23,245 nt of DNA, taken from an uncultured Mycoplasma sp. (GTDB lineage: Bacteria > Bacillota_I > Bacilli_A > RF39 > UBA660). Location of the stretch: NCBI GenBank assembly GCA_947565485.1, contig CANOGG010000001.1:1-23245 (forward strand), in the 5' to 3' direction. Below are positions 7,119 to 13,860 of the stretch, one piece after another; position 1 is the first letter of the stretch; every line of letters starts with the position of its first letter. The notes beneath the pieces are model-generated. The model was not told the DNA's origin. It did no database searches and saw only the letters and a list, made by a program, of their open reading frames with translations. The position numbers were made by a program, and so were the translations under genes.

Positions 7119-8299
7119 GAAAAACAGCTTCTGATAAATGTTTTCTATTACTAGTATTCTTAGGACTTTTTGGCTTTTCTATCGGTCTATTTGATGACTA
7201 CCGCGAATTATGGATGAGTGCTAATAATATAAGTACTACCACCATCAGTCATGTCATGAGCTTATCTTATATTGTAACAGTTCTAGTTCTCCTAATGTTT
7301 AGCATTAAAGTAACAACAAATAAAATAAAAAATGGTTTAACTATTTCCATAATCTTCAAAATGCTTACTAGCACTATCTTAATCTGTCTTAATAATACCC
7401 ATAATTTTTTTCTAATTAAGTTCTTCATGTTCTTTGATATTGCCTTAACTGAACTAATTATCTCCAGTATTTATCCTTTAATGCTTAGCATCACCAAAAA
7501 TGACGAACTCTATACCAAAAAAGAGGCCATCGAATCCATCTCCAAAAAATTGGGCTTTTTACTAGCCTCTATTCTTCTAGGTAAAACCATTATTTTCTTG
7601 AAAATTGATTATAATATTTTCTTATTATTTTCCACCATATTTACATTTTTATCTTTTATCGTCCTCTTAAAAGTTGACATCTCACCATCATCAAATGAAC
7701 CTACACCTCTAGAATTATCACAGTGTCTAACTTACTTTAATACTCATAAAGTCTTCTATTATTATTTATTTACAAACTTCCTCACTGGCATAGCTTGGAG
7801 TACTGTTGTTGGTATGCCTCTTTTAACACTAACTGAAAAACTAAGCTTAAGTCCCACTCTCTCTAGTTTCATCTTCCTAAGTATGGGCTTTATCACCAGT
7901 ATTTTATCTATTCTTATTGTAAAATACTTTAAGAGCAAGAACGACCATATCAATCTTTTCTTCAAATATGGCTTTCGCCTCATTCTTTATCTCTTAGTCT
8001 TTCTCCTAAATAATAAGGCTATTCTCTTAATCACCATCATTGGTCTTTTAATAACTGACAAAACTCATGGCTTCATCTTCAATAGTTATTTTATAAATAG
8101 GATAGATGGAAAATATAGTTTACTTTTTGTCTTACTAAAATATTGCACGTCACTCTTAGGCAACTCTATTGGTGTTTTGATATGTGGAGCCATATTCAAT
8201 TTAGACATCAAATATTTATGTGTGCCAGCCCTTATTATCGCTCTCATACATTATGTCTTCGCTACCCATTTAATCACGAAAAAGAAATCTCTTAATTGA
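7115..8299 (+). CDS. Multi-spanning membrane transporter, MFS-like
   Basis: A very hydrophobic 394-residue protein with about 12 predicted membrane helices in two halves. These are separated by a hydrophilic loop around residues 190-208 (DISPSSNEPTPLELSQ), the layout of major facilitator transporters. The loop between helices 2 and 3 carries KVTTNKIKNG, a weak version of the MFS loop motif. The substrate is unknown. The ATG overlaps the upstream stop (ATGA at 7115), so it is the third gene of a coupled operon with a GNAT enzyme and a membrane-anchored unknown. That set suggests export or uptake of an acetylated small molecule; this is an inference. A hairpin terminator covers its stop codon. 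Confidence 0.8.
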   Translation: MRKTASDKCFLLLVFLGLFGFSIGLFDDYRELWMSANNISTTTISHVMSLSYIVTVLVLLMFSIKVTTNKIKNGLTISIIFKMLTSTILICLNNTHNFFLIKFFMFFDIALTELIISSIYPLMLSITKNDELYTKKEAIESISKKLGFLLASILLGKTIIFLKIDYNIFLLFSTIFTFLSFIVLLKVDISPSSNEPTPLELSQCLTYFNTHKVFYYYLFTNFLTGIAWSTVVGMPLLTLTEKLSLSPTLSSFIFLSMGFITSILSILIVKYFKSKNDHINLFFKYGFRLILYLLVFLLNNKAILLITIIGLLITDKTHGFIFNSYFINRIDGKYSLLFVLLKYCTSLLGNSIGVLICGAIFNLDIKYLCVPALIIALIHYVFATHLITKKKSLN

Positions 8300-8307
8300 G
8301 ATTTTTT
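8285..8307 (+). terminator. Terminator over the transporter's stop codon
   Basis: AAATCTC-TTAATT-GAGATTT followed by TTT. The stop TGA (8297-8299) is within the hairpin. Confidence 0.75.
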
Positions 8308-8342
8308 ACATAAATATATAAATTAAACCCATAATATTAATA

Positions 8343-8369
8343 TTAGCACTCTCTATTGACAAGTGCTAA
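8343..8369. promoter_or_regulatory. CIRCE operator (HrcA binding site)
   Basis: TTAGCACTC-N9-AAGTGCTAA matches the CIRCE consensus TTAGCACTC-N9-GAGTGCTAA at 17 of 18 arm positions. It overlaps the -35 box of the clpB promoter, so the heat-shock repressor HrcA should block clpB transcription until stress. Confidence 0.95.
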
Positions 8370-8384
8370 TCACTGTGCTATAAT
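8356..8384 (+). promoter_or_regulatory. Consensus sigma-A promoter of clpB
   Basis: A perfect TTGACA (8356-8361), 17-base spacer and perfect TATAAT (8379-8384). The -35 box lies in the CIRCE spacer and right arm. This is a very strong promoter held down by HrcA. Confidence 0.93.
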
Positions 8385-8452
8385 GTATTTTGTAAAAAGA
8401 CATAAATAGTAAAATGTCCTATATAATAATAAATAGAAAAGAGGTTATTAAT

Positions 8453-10552
8453 ATGTATCCTAATAATAATGAAAATGAAAACATCCTTGAAAAATATGGA
8501 CGTGATATAACAGATGCTGTTAAAGCTAACAAAATTGATCCTGTTATTGGTCGTGATGAAGAAATACGTTCTATCATTCGGGTTTTATCTCGCAAAACTA
8601 AAAATAATCCTGTCTTAATAGGAGAACCCGGCGTCGGTAAAACTGCTATTGTTGAAGGACTTGCTATTCGTATCGTAAGAGGCGATGTTCCAAGTACTTT
8701 AAAAAATAAAAGAGTCTGGTCTCTAGACCTAGGTGCTTTAGTCGCAGGAGCAAAATATCAAGGTGAATTTGAAGAACGCCTCAAAAAAGTCTTAAAAGAA
8801 ATAAGTGATTCTAATGGCGACATCATTCTCTTTATCGATGAAATTCATATGATAGTGGGTGCTGGAGCTAGTGGGGGAATGGACGCTGGTAATATGTTAA
8901 AACCTATGTTAGCAAGGGGCGAAATTCGCTTAATTGGTGCTACAACCCTAAATGAATATCGTAAATACATTGAAAAAGACGGTGCTCTTGAACGTCGTCT
9001 CCAAAAAATTCAAGTAAGCGCTCCCAGTGTCGAAGATACTATCACAATCCTACGTGGTCTAAAAGAACGCTTCGAACTCTTTCACAGTGTCAATATCAAA
9101 GATAGTGCTTTAATAAGTGCGGCTTCTTTATCTGACCGTTATATTACTGATAGATTTCTCCCCGATAAAGCGATTGACTTAGTTGATGAAGCCTGTGCTA
9201 CTATCAAGATGCAAATGGCAAGCGTTCCAACCGAACTAGATAGCCTAACTCGTAAAATAATGAGTCTCGAAATTGAATACGAAGCTATCAAGAAAGAAAA
9301 AGACGATTTATCTAAAAGTAGACGTCTAGAACTAGAAAATGAAATAACCAGATTAAAAGATGATGAAGCTATCATGCGTACTAAATGGGAAGAAGAAAAA
9401 AATCTCAATGAAGAAATAAATACCAAGAAAGAAGAACTCGACCAAGCTCGTTTTGAACTAGATACCGCGGAAAATAATTATGACTTAGAAACCGCTGCTC
9501 GTCTGCGTCATGGCACTATCCCCAAACTTGAAAGTGAACTCGAAAATTTACGAGAGAAAATTGATACCGAAATGCTAAGTGATACTGTAACTGAAGAAGA
9601 TATCGCCAGCATAGTTGCTAAATGGACTAATATACCTATCCAAAAATTAGTTAGTGGCGAAAAAGAAAAACTCTTAAATTTAAAAGATAATCTTAAGAAA
9701 AAAGTAATAGGCCAGGAGTGTGCAGTTAATGCCGTAAGTGAAGCTATTATGCGTGCTAGAAGTGGTATTAAAGACCCTAATCGTCCTATCGGTTCCTTTA
9801 TCTTCATGGGTCCCACTGGTGTTGGTAAAACTGAACTTGCTAAAGCCCTAGCTTATGAACTCTTTGATGATGAACGTCATATGATTCGTATTGACTGTTC
9901 CGAATATATGGAAAGCTTTAACGTCTCAAGACTCTTAGGTGCGCCTCCTGGATATGTCGGCTATGATGAGGGAGGGGAACTAACCGAAGCTGTCCGCCGT
10001 AACCCTTATAGTATTGTCTTATTTGATGAAATTGAAAAAGCACATCCTGATGTCTTTAATATTCTTCTTCAAATATTAGATGATGGTCGTATTACTGATT
10101 CTACTGGAAAACTTATTGATTTCAAAAATACTATTATTATCATGACTTCTAACCTAGGAAGTGAATACATACTTGATGACAAAGAAAACAGCGCTGAGAA
10201 AGTCATGGAGACTCTAAAAAGAACCTTTCGCCCTGAATTTATCAATCGTATCGATGAAATCGTGATATTCAAATCTTTAAATAAAGAAGTAATATATTCT
10301 ATTCTTGATAAAATAATCGCTGAAACTGAAACTCGCTTAAAACATTTGGACTTAAAACTAAACTTAACCCAAGAAGCCAAAGATTTCATCATCAATGAGT
10401 CTTTTGAAGAAAGTTTTGGTGCTAGACCAATAAAGAGATATGTAACTCATAATATTGAAACCTTAATTGCAAACTTAATCATCAAAGATGAAATAAAACC
10501 ACATACTACCATCACTATAGGTCTAAATAATAACAAATTATCATTAATCTAG
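8453..10552 (+). CDS. clpB: ClpB disaggregase lacking the N-terminal domain
   Basis: A Hsp100 AAA+ chaperone that pulls proteins out of aggregates, usually with DnaK. The 699 residues contain AAA-1 with Walker A GEPGVGKT (57-64), a tyrosine pore loop [11 protein letters not shown], Walker B ILFIDE (about 125-130), and a long ClpB-type coiled-coil M-domain (about 260-375). AAA-2 has Walker A GPTGVGKT (453-460), the [13 protein letters not shown] pore loop, [11 protein letters not shown] and [11 protein letters not shown]. The long M-domain and the lack of a ClpP-binding loop separate it from ClpC. The usual ~145-residue N-domain is missing: the protein starts at [12 protein letters not shown] at 8453 with GAGG eight bases upstream is better than 8414, which has no Shine-Dalgarno. 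Mycoplasma ClpB is also N-domain-free and CIRCE-controlled. Confidence 0.95.
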   Translation: MYPNNNENENILEKYGRDITDAVKANKIDPVIGRDEEIRSIIRVLSRKTKNNPVLIGEPGVGKTAIVEGLAIRIVRGDVPSTLKNKRVWSLDLGALVAGAKYQGEFEERLKKVLKEISDSNGDIILFIDEIHMIVGAGASGGMDAGNMLKPMLARGEIRLIGATTLNEYRKYIEKDGALERRLQKIQVSAPSVEDTITILRGLKERFELFHSVNIKDSALISAASLSDRYITDRFLPDKAIDLVDEACATIKMQMASVPTELDSLTRKIMSLEIEYEAIKKEKDDLSKSRRLELENEITRLKDDEAIMRTKWEEEKNLNEEINTKKEELDQARFELDTAENNYDLETAARLRHGTIPKLESELENLREKIDTEMLSDTVTEEDIASIVAKWTNIPIQKLVSGEKEKLLNLKDNLKKKVIGQECAVNAVSEAIMRARSGIKDPNRPIGSFIFMGPTGVGKTELAKALAYELFDDERHMIRIDCSEYMESFNVSRLLGAPPGYVGYDEGGELTEAVRRNPYSIVLFDEIEKAHPDVFNILLQILDDGRITDSTGKLIDFKNTIIIMTSNLGSEYILDDKENSAEKVMETLKRTFRPEFINRIDEIVIFKSLNKEVIYSILDKIIAETETRLKHLDLKLNLTQEAKDFIINESFEESFGARPIKRYVTHNIETLIANLIIKDEIKPHTTITIGLNNNKLSLI

Positions 10553-10584
10553 AAAATGTTTGAATTTATTTTAAACATTTTTTT
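10553..10584 (+). terminator. Terminator of clpB
   Basis: A 9-bp stem AAAATGTTT / AAACATTTT with an 11-base loop and a T run to 10584, starting at the clpB stop. Confidence 0.85.
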
Positions 10585-10620
10585 CTGTTCCAAAATTAAC
10601 TTTGGTATTTTGATTGCAAG

Positions 10621-10722
10621 AAAAAAGCGCCATCCAGTAATGGAAGGTGCGTACCTTAGGGCAAGCGCTTAAATAAAAGTGTCTCGCTTAAATTAATGAT
10701 AATATATTTAAATAAAAGTAAA
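10621..10722 (-). ncRNA. Putative antitoxin-type small RNA, copy 1 (possibly weak)
   Basis: On the minus strand, TTTACT (10722-10717) and TATCAT (10701-10696) form a promoter like that of copy 2, but the spacer is only 15 bases, so expression is probably poor. The RNA would run from about 10689 to a hairpin (10651-10627) followed by six T (10626-10621). Relative to copy 2, the hairpin keeps the TTCCA/TGGAT core but has an extra A-C mismatch, and one A-T pair is replaced by G-C. No toxin ORF lies on its far side (10585-10620), so it may be a leftover from a deleted second unit. Confidence 0.5.
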
Positions 10723-10735
10723 TACTTTTTTACTA
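10621..10735. repeat. Direct repeat copy R1 (antitoxin-like RNA gene)
   Basis: About 115 bases closely similar to 10961-11086. Shared blocks include AGTGTCTCGCTTAAATTAAT followed by GATAATATATTTAAA, the CCATCCAGTA...TGGAAGGTG hairpin and the AAGTAAATAC segment. The two copies flank the small toxin ORF. Confidence 0.85.
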
Positions 10736-10758
10736 AAATTTTAGCCCTAAATTTATCG

Positions 10759-10787
10759 TTGACACCAGCCAAAAAATCTGGTATTTT
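10759..10787 (+). promoter_or_regulatory. Promoter of the small toxin gene
   Basis: A perfect TTGACA (10759-10764), 17-base spacer and TATTTT (10782-10787). Transcription would start near 10793, giving a leader of about 60 bases that can fold (GGCA...TGCC at about 10798-10821). Confidence 0.7.
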
Positions 10788-10855
10788 AAAGTTAGCGGGG
10801 CACTAAGCTTTGATGTTTGCCACTTTAATTTCGAACAGAATGCGAGGTGGTTGCT

Positions 10856-10939
10856 ATGATAAAAAAAAGAGATATTCTCGACTTTTGTCTACTTGCAATA
10901 ATTATCATTCTTGCTGTAATTATACTTAAATTAACATGA
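10856..10939 (+). CDS. Probable type I toxin: 27-residue membrane peptide
   Basis: A very short ORF with a strong ribosome-binding site, GAGGTGG, five bases before the ATG. The peptide has a charged start (MIKKRDILDF) and one hydrophobic helix (CLLAIIIILAVIILK) with a Lys-Leu-Thr end. This is the build of type I toxins of Firmicutes (TxpA, BsrG, Fst, Hol-Tox classes), which damage the membrane. I cannot assign a specific family. It has its own TTGACA promoter and is flanked by two copies of a minus-strand small RNA gene. The copy at 10961-11070 carries a near copy of the ribosome-binding segment and so could pair with this mRNA at the RBS as well as with its 3' end. Confidence in translation is moderate. 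Confidence 0.65.
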   Translation: MIKKRDILDFCLLAIIIILAVIILKLT

Positions 10940-10960
10940 TGTCAATAGGTGGGTTTTGGT

Positions 10961-11070
10961 AAAAAATAACACCATCCAGTAAAATGGAAGGTGTTTGCTA
11001 AACATGGCAAGCACTTAAGTAAAAGTGTCTCGCTTAAATTAATGATAATATATTTTTAAATAAAAGTAAA
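10961..11070 (-). ncRNA. Putative antisense antitoxin RNA, copy 2
   Basis: On the minus strand, TTTACT (11070-11065), a 17-base spacer and TATCAT (11047-11042) make a proper promoter. The RNA would start near 11035 and end after the hairpin AACACCTTCCA / TGGATGGTGTT (10995-10968; one T-T mismatch) and a T run (10966-10961), about 75 bases in all. It is convergent with the toxin gene (stop at 10939), so it is antisense to the 3' part of a toxin transcript that reads on. Plus-strand 10988-10999 (AAGGTGTTTGCT) matches the toxin RBS at 10844-10855 (GAGGTGGTTGCT) at 10 of 12 positions, so this RNA is also complementary to the toxin RBS. Confidence 0.6.
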
Positions 11071-11086
11071 TACCTTTTTTTACTAA
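10961..11086. repeat. Direct repeat copy R2 (antitoxin-like RNA gene)
   Basis: Second copy of the ~115-base repeat also present at 10621-10735, in the same orientation. The identical 20-base core AGTGTCTCGCTTAAATTAAT is easy to see in both. The hairpin here is better paired than in copy 1. Confidence 0.85.
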
Positions 11087-11127
11087 ATTAATAGTCAAAT
11101 AAAAAAATTTTAAAGAAGCATTTTACC

Positions 11128-11156
11128 TTTACAAAAAGAGTATAATTTAATATAAT
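11128..11156 (+). promoter_or_regulatory. Promoter of the HD-domain gene
   Basis: TTTACA (11128-11133), 17-base spacer and a perfect TATAAT (11151-11156). A second TATAAT at 11141-11146 has no good -35 box. Confidence 0.75.
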
Positions 11157-11191
11157 ATATATAGTCTCTAGTTTAAAGGAGTGTTAAATTA

Positions 11192-11737
11192 ATGACTAAA
11201 AGAGTAAATAGTGAGTTTGACTATTTAATAAGTGATATATTAAAAAATGAAAATTTCTTGGAAACCAAAAAAGATTTACACCATGGCACAAGTAAATACG
11301 AGCACTCTCTAAGAGTTGCTAAATTAAGTTATAAATTAAGTAAAATATTTAAAGCTGATATAAGGGCTACAACAAGGGCAGGGTTATTACACGATTTTTT
11401 CTTCGGCACTAGAAAAGAAAAACCAGAAAATTCCTACCTTAGACACCCAGTCACAGCCTCTAATAATGCCAAAAGATACTTCAATGTTAGTGATTTAGAA
11501 GCCGAAGCTATTAAGACTCATATGTTCCATCATGTCTTGATTAAAAAATTATTTCCCTTTGTGAATCGAAACGAACAAGTAAGCATCAAAGAATTTAAAC
11601 CCAAAAGTAAAGAGGGATGGATAATATGCGCCTCAGACTTAATTATTTCTATCGTTGAATGTGAAAGGTTCCAATTTTGTTATGTTGCCAATGTAACTCT
11701 TTTACTTATCTTTAATATCATATTATTTAGAAATTAA
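11192..11737 (+). CDS. HD-domain phosphohydrolase-like protein
   Basis: A 181-residue protein with the metal-binding HD pattern: HHGTSKYEHSLRVAKLSYKL (His about 38), LLHDFFFG (His-Asp 67-68), a later HPVTAS and HMFHH, and CASDLI with the distal Asp. Such proteins hydrolyse phosphate esters of nucleotides or similar compounds; the substrate cannot be given. The tail (YVANVTLLLIFNIILFRN) is hydrophobic. AAAGGAG lies about ten bases before the ATG and a good promoter is at 11128. It ends at a hairpin shared with the convergent RHH gene. Confidence 0.85.
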   Translation: MTKRVNSEFDYLISDILKNENFLETKKDLHHGTSKYEHSLRVAKLSYKLSKIFKADIRATTRAGLLHDFFFGTRKEKPENSYLRHPVTASNNAKRYFNVSDLEAEAIKTHMFHHVLIKKLFPFVNRNEQVSIKEFKPKSKEGWIICASDLIISIVECERFQFCYVANVTLLLIFNIILFRN

Positions 11738-11771
11738 AAATTAAACCAAAATATGCGGTTTAATTTTTTTT
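11736..11771. terminator. Terminator between the HD gene and the convergent RHH gene
   Basis: AAATTAAACC / GGTTTAATTT stem with a loop of about nine bases, then a T run on the plus strand. A run of five A (11736-11740) gives a T run on the minus strand as well. The stop of the RHH gene (11760-11762) is inside the right arm. Confidence 0.8.
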
Positions 11772-11915
11772 ATCGTCATTTTTCCTATTATCTAAATACC
11801 TCAATAATATTGTTACAATTAGATTATTCAAGCTTCTATTTTCCTCTAAAGCTATCATATCTAGCTCCTTTTTCATTTCTTCACTTATTCGCAAAGTGGT
11901 TGTAACACTATTCAT
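11760..11915 (-). CDS. Ribbon-helix-helix (Arc/CopG-type) DNA-binding protein
   Basis: A 51-residue protein made only of an RHH fold: the beta strand NSVTTTLRIS at the N-terminus, helix A EEMKKELDMIALEENR, the turn SLNN, and helix B LIVTILLRYLDN. It would bind DNA as a dimer of dimers through the strand residues. AAAGGA lies nine bases before the ATG at 11915. It is divergent from the surface protein gene at 12081. The 165-base gap between them holds an inverted repeat (11973-11986) on the surface protein's -35 box, so control of that gene and itself is plausible. No toxin partner is next to it, so it is not clearly an antitoxin. Confidence 0.8.
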   Translation of the reverse strand: MNSVTTTLRISEEMKKELDMIALEENRSLNNLIVTILLRYLDNRKNDDKKN

Positions 11916-11972
11916 ATACAACAATCCTTTCTTTTTGTATTCATTATAATATCACTTGTAGTCATTTAATAG

Positions 11973-12001
11973 TTGCACTTGTGCAATAAATAGTGTATAA
12001 T
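11973..12001 (+). promoter_or_regulatory. Surface-protein promoter overlapped by an inverted repeat
   Basis: TTGCAC (11973-11978), 17-base spacer and a perfect TATAAT (11996-12001). TTGCAC-TT-GTGCAA (11973-11986) is an inverted repeat lying on the -35 box. CACTTGT occurs twice nearby (11953-11959 and 11976-11982). The arrangement suits a repressor site, possibly for the divergent RHH protein. Confidence 0.6.
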
Positions 12002-12080
12002 GTGTTCATAAACTAGTTTATAAAATATGGAAAAGTAAGTTGTTTTTTATTATGCCTCGAATTTAATAGGAGGTATAAAA

Positions 12081-13388
12081 ATGAAGTTTAAAACCTTAAT
12101 AAATGGAAGTTTAAAAAAAATAGCAATAGGTTCAACTATAAGTATTGTCATATTTAGTGTATTAATACTATCTCTAAGCTTAGCTAAATATCGAAGTACT
12201 AACAGTATAAATATTGCTAAAGGTACAATCAAATATAACCGGCCTGACTTACGCCTAGCGGAAGTCTATGTTGCAAATGATGTTGGCGAGTATGAACTCG
12301 CAAGTGAAGTTCCTGAAAGTGGTTATGTTTTGAATGAAGATACTACTAAAACACGATGTGAAAACAAAGATGGAAGTCTTGCTGATATTACAATTACTTA
12401 TGAGAATGGAGGTTTAACATTTTCCAAGTTGGTAACTGGTGGTGTTAAGTGTTATGTTTATTTGGATGTGAAAAAGACTTCTAGTAATTTAATACCTGAG
12501 GGCAATCCAACAGATGATAGTATGTTTGCAGGAACAGATGGTGATGGTATTTATACTTGGACCAAAGGCGATTACTCAGGCGGCAACCAACCAATTAAAT
12601 ATTTTAGAGGAAATGTAAATAATAACTGGGTGGTATTTGGAAAAGATGGTTCGAACTATATTTGGTGGCGAATAATCAGAAATAACTCCAATGGGTCACT
12701 AAGAATGATATATGCAGGAACAAGTTCAAGTAAGACAAGTGCACCAACAACTACAGGAGCACTAATAAGTAATGGAATATTTAATTCAAGTATTGATAAT
12801 AACATGTATGTAGGTTTCAAGTATACATCAGGTCAAGTTCATGGAACAGGAACAAATTCAATAATACTTGGAACATTAAATACATGGTATGATAAGACAC
12901 TTGGAAAGAGTACTGAATATTCAGGAAAGATAGATTTAGATGCAGGATTCTGTAATGATAGACAACCAAGTACAAGTATTTCAAGTATAAATAATGAAGG
13001 CGGAACAGGAACAACAGAAACTTATTATGCAACATTTAATAGAATGGCTAGAACAAAAGTACCAACCTTGCTATGTAATAGCACCCAAGATATCTTTAAG
13101 CCACCAGTAGGCTTAATCACTGTGGATGAAGTTAATATGGGTGGTATGGTAATGGATGGAGGTTCACCAAATACAAGAACATACTTATATGCTACCCAAA
13201 AATACTGGACCATGTCTCCATCGAGATATCCCAAAGCTCTTGTATTCTATGTGGATGGTAGCAGAATCAATTACTACATCGTGAGCAGCTCTCATGGCGT
13301 TCGTCCTGTAGTAAATTTGAAAGCAGATACAGTCTTTGTCTCTGGAAATGGCGAATCCTCAACTCCCTTTGTCGTTCAAGGTACCTAA
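12081..13388 (+). CDS. Large exported surface protein, mosaic
   Basis: 435 residues. The N-terminus has a basic start and one long hydrophobic helix (IAIGSTISIVIFSVLILSLSLAKY, about 14-37), a signal or anchor of SipW/camelysin-like type. The body is secreted, rich in Gly, Ser, Thr and Asn, and includes WWRIIRNNSNGSLRMIYAG (about 196-214). The C-terminal block (YWTMSPSRY, then VFYVDGSRINYYIVSSSHGVRPVVNLKAD) resembles the DUF6273-type repeat of gut Firmicutes surface proteins. AGGAGG lies before the ATG. Codon use differs within the gene: about 12700-13060 uses GGA, ACA, GCA and ATA heavily, while flanking parts and neighbouring genes use GGT/GGC and ACT/ACC. That suggests recombination or recent transfer of the middle. 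Its binding partner is unknown. Confidence 0.8.
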   Translation: MKFKTLINGSLKKIAIGSTISIVIFSVLILSLSLAKYRSTNSINIAKGTIKYNRPDLRLAEVYVANDVGEYELASEVPESGYVLNEDTTKTRCENKDGSLADITITYENGGLTFSKLVTGGVKCYVYLDVKKTSSNLIPEGNPTDDSMFAGTDGDGIYTWTKGDYSGGNQPIKYFRGNVNNNWVVFGKDGSNYIWWRIIRNNSNGSLRMIYAGTSSSKTSAPTTTGALISNGIFNSSIDNNMYVGFKYTSGQVHGTGTNSIILGTLNTWYDKTLGKSTEYSGKIDLDAGFCNDRQPSTSISSINNEGGTGTTETYYATFNRMARTKVPTLLCNSTQDIFKPPVGLITVDEVNMGGMVMDGGSPNTRTYLYATQKYWTMSPSRYPKALVFYVDGSRINYYIVSSSHGVRPVVNLKADTVFVSGNGESSTPFVVQGT

Positions 13389-13400
13389 AACTTCCCCTAA

Positions 13401-13435
13401 AAAAACATTGATATTACACTATCAGTGTTTTTTTT
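13401..13435 (+). terminator. Terminator of the surface protein gene
   Basis: ACATTGATA-TTACAC-TATCAGTGT (one G-T pair) with flanking A on the left and eight T on the right. The stretch 13436-13554 then holds a leader with a TATAGT-like -10 but no convincing -35. Confidence 0.85.
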
Positions 13436-13554
13436 CACCAAAAATATTACAATTTTTCCACCATTCGACAAATTTCGCAACCTTTATATGTTATAGTAGA
13501 GTCATTTCTCTTCAAAAAGGAGAAAAAATAATTTTATGAAAGGAAGAAAAAACA

Positions 13555-13833
13555 ATGAATAATCTAATATCTTACATCAAAAATTACACTAAGGAGCATA
13601 ACATCGACTATGACAAATTTATAAATACTTTATGCAAAAAGAACATAACAACCGTTAAACGAAGAGCTGAAATAGTTGGTATGCGTCGTGGTGAGAGAAA
13701 GGGCATTTACAAAAACAAAGTTGCTATCGCCAAAAAACTTCTTGCCAAAAACTATGAGATAACTGTAATCAGAGATATCACCGGACTTTCTTTAAACATC
13801 ATTAAATACCTTCAAAAAATGAATGAAAATTAA
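13555..13833 (+). CDS. Small protein resembling the C-terminal tail of Rpn/PD-(D/E)XK proteins
   Basis: A 92-residue basic protein. The second half (GMRRGERKGIYKNKVAIAKK, then LLAKNYEITVIRDITGLSLNIIKYL) looks like the tail found at the end of Rpn recombination-promoting nucleases and PD-(D/E)XK transposase-like proteins: a run of charged KG repeats, then a helical LL....I..I...TGLS...I..L. The nuclease core is absent, as the first 40 residues are a short helical region without the catalytic D-ExK. It could be a stand-alone regulatory tail or a remnant. AAGGA lies about ten bases before the ATG. It is convergent with uppP across a shared hairpin. Confidence 0.55.
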   Translation: MNNLISYIKNYTKEHNIDYDKFINTLCKKNITTVKRRAEIVGMRRGERKGIYKNKVAIAKKLLAKNYEITVIRDITGLSLNIIKYLQKMNEN

Positions 13834-13860
13834 AAAAGATAATCTCTATAAAGACTATCT
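13831..13860 (-). terminator. Terminator of uppP
   Basis: On the minus strand, AGATAGTCT-TTATAG-AGATTATCT (one mismatch) followed by TTTTT. It overlaps the uppP stop codon at 13855-13857. Confidence 0.7.

Noticed and set aside
8414..8452. Longer ClpB start at 8414
   Set aside because: It has no Shine-Dalgarno, and the extra residues do not match any ClpB N-domain. The ATG at 8453 has GAGG at the right distance.
9139..10395. Minus-strand open frames inside clpB (95, 102 and 108 residues)
   Set aside because: They are antisense shadows of a clear, conserved gene: low-complexity Ser/Ile/Leu-rich translations, no RBS and no known motifs.
13336..13539. Plus-strand 67-codon frame across the end of the surface protein gene
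   Set aside because: It runs through the terminator hairpin at 13401-13435, has no RBS, and its first part overlaps the real gene in another frame.
13536..13562. Eight-codon leader ORF (MKGRKNNE) overlapping the start of the 13555 gene
   Set aside because: AAGGAG is 13 bases before its ATG, which is too far, and nothing suggests attenuation. It is probably just the RBS region of the next gene.
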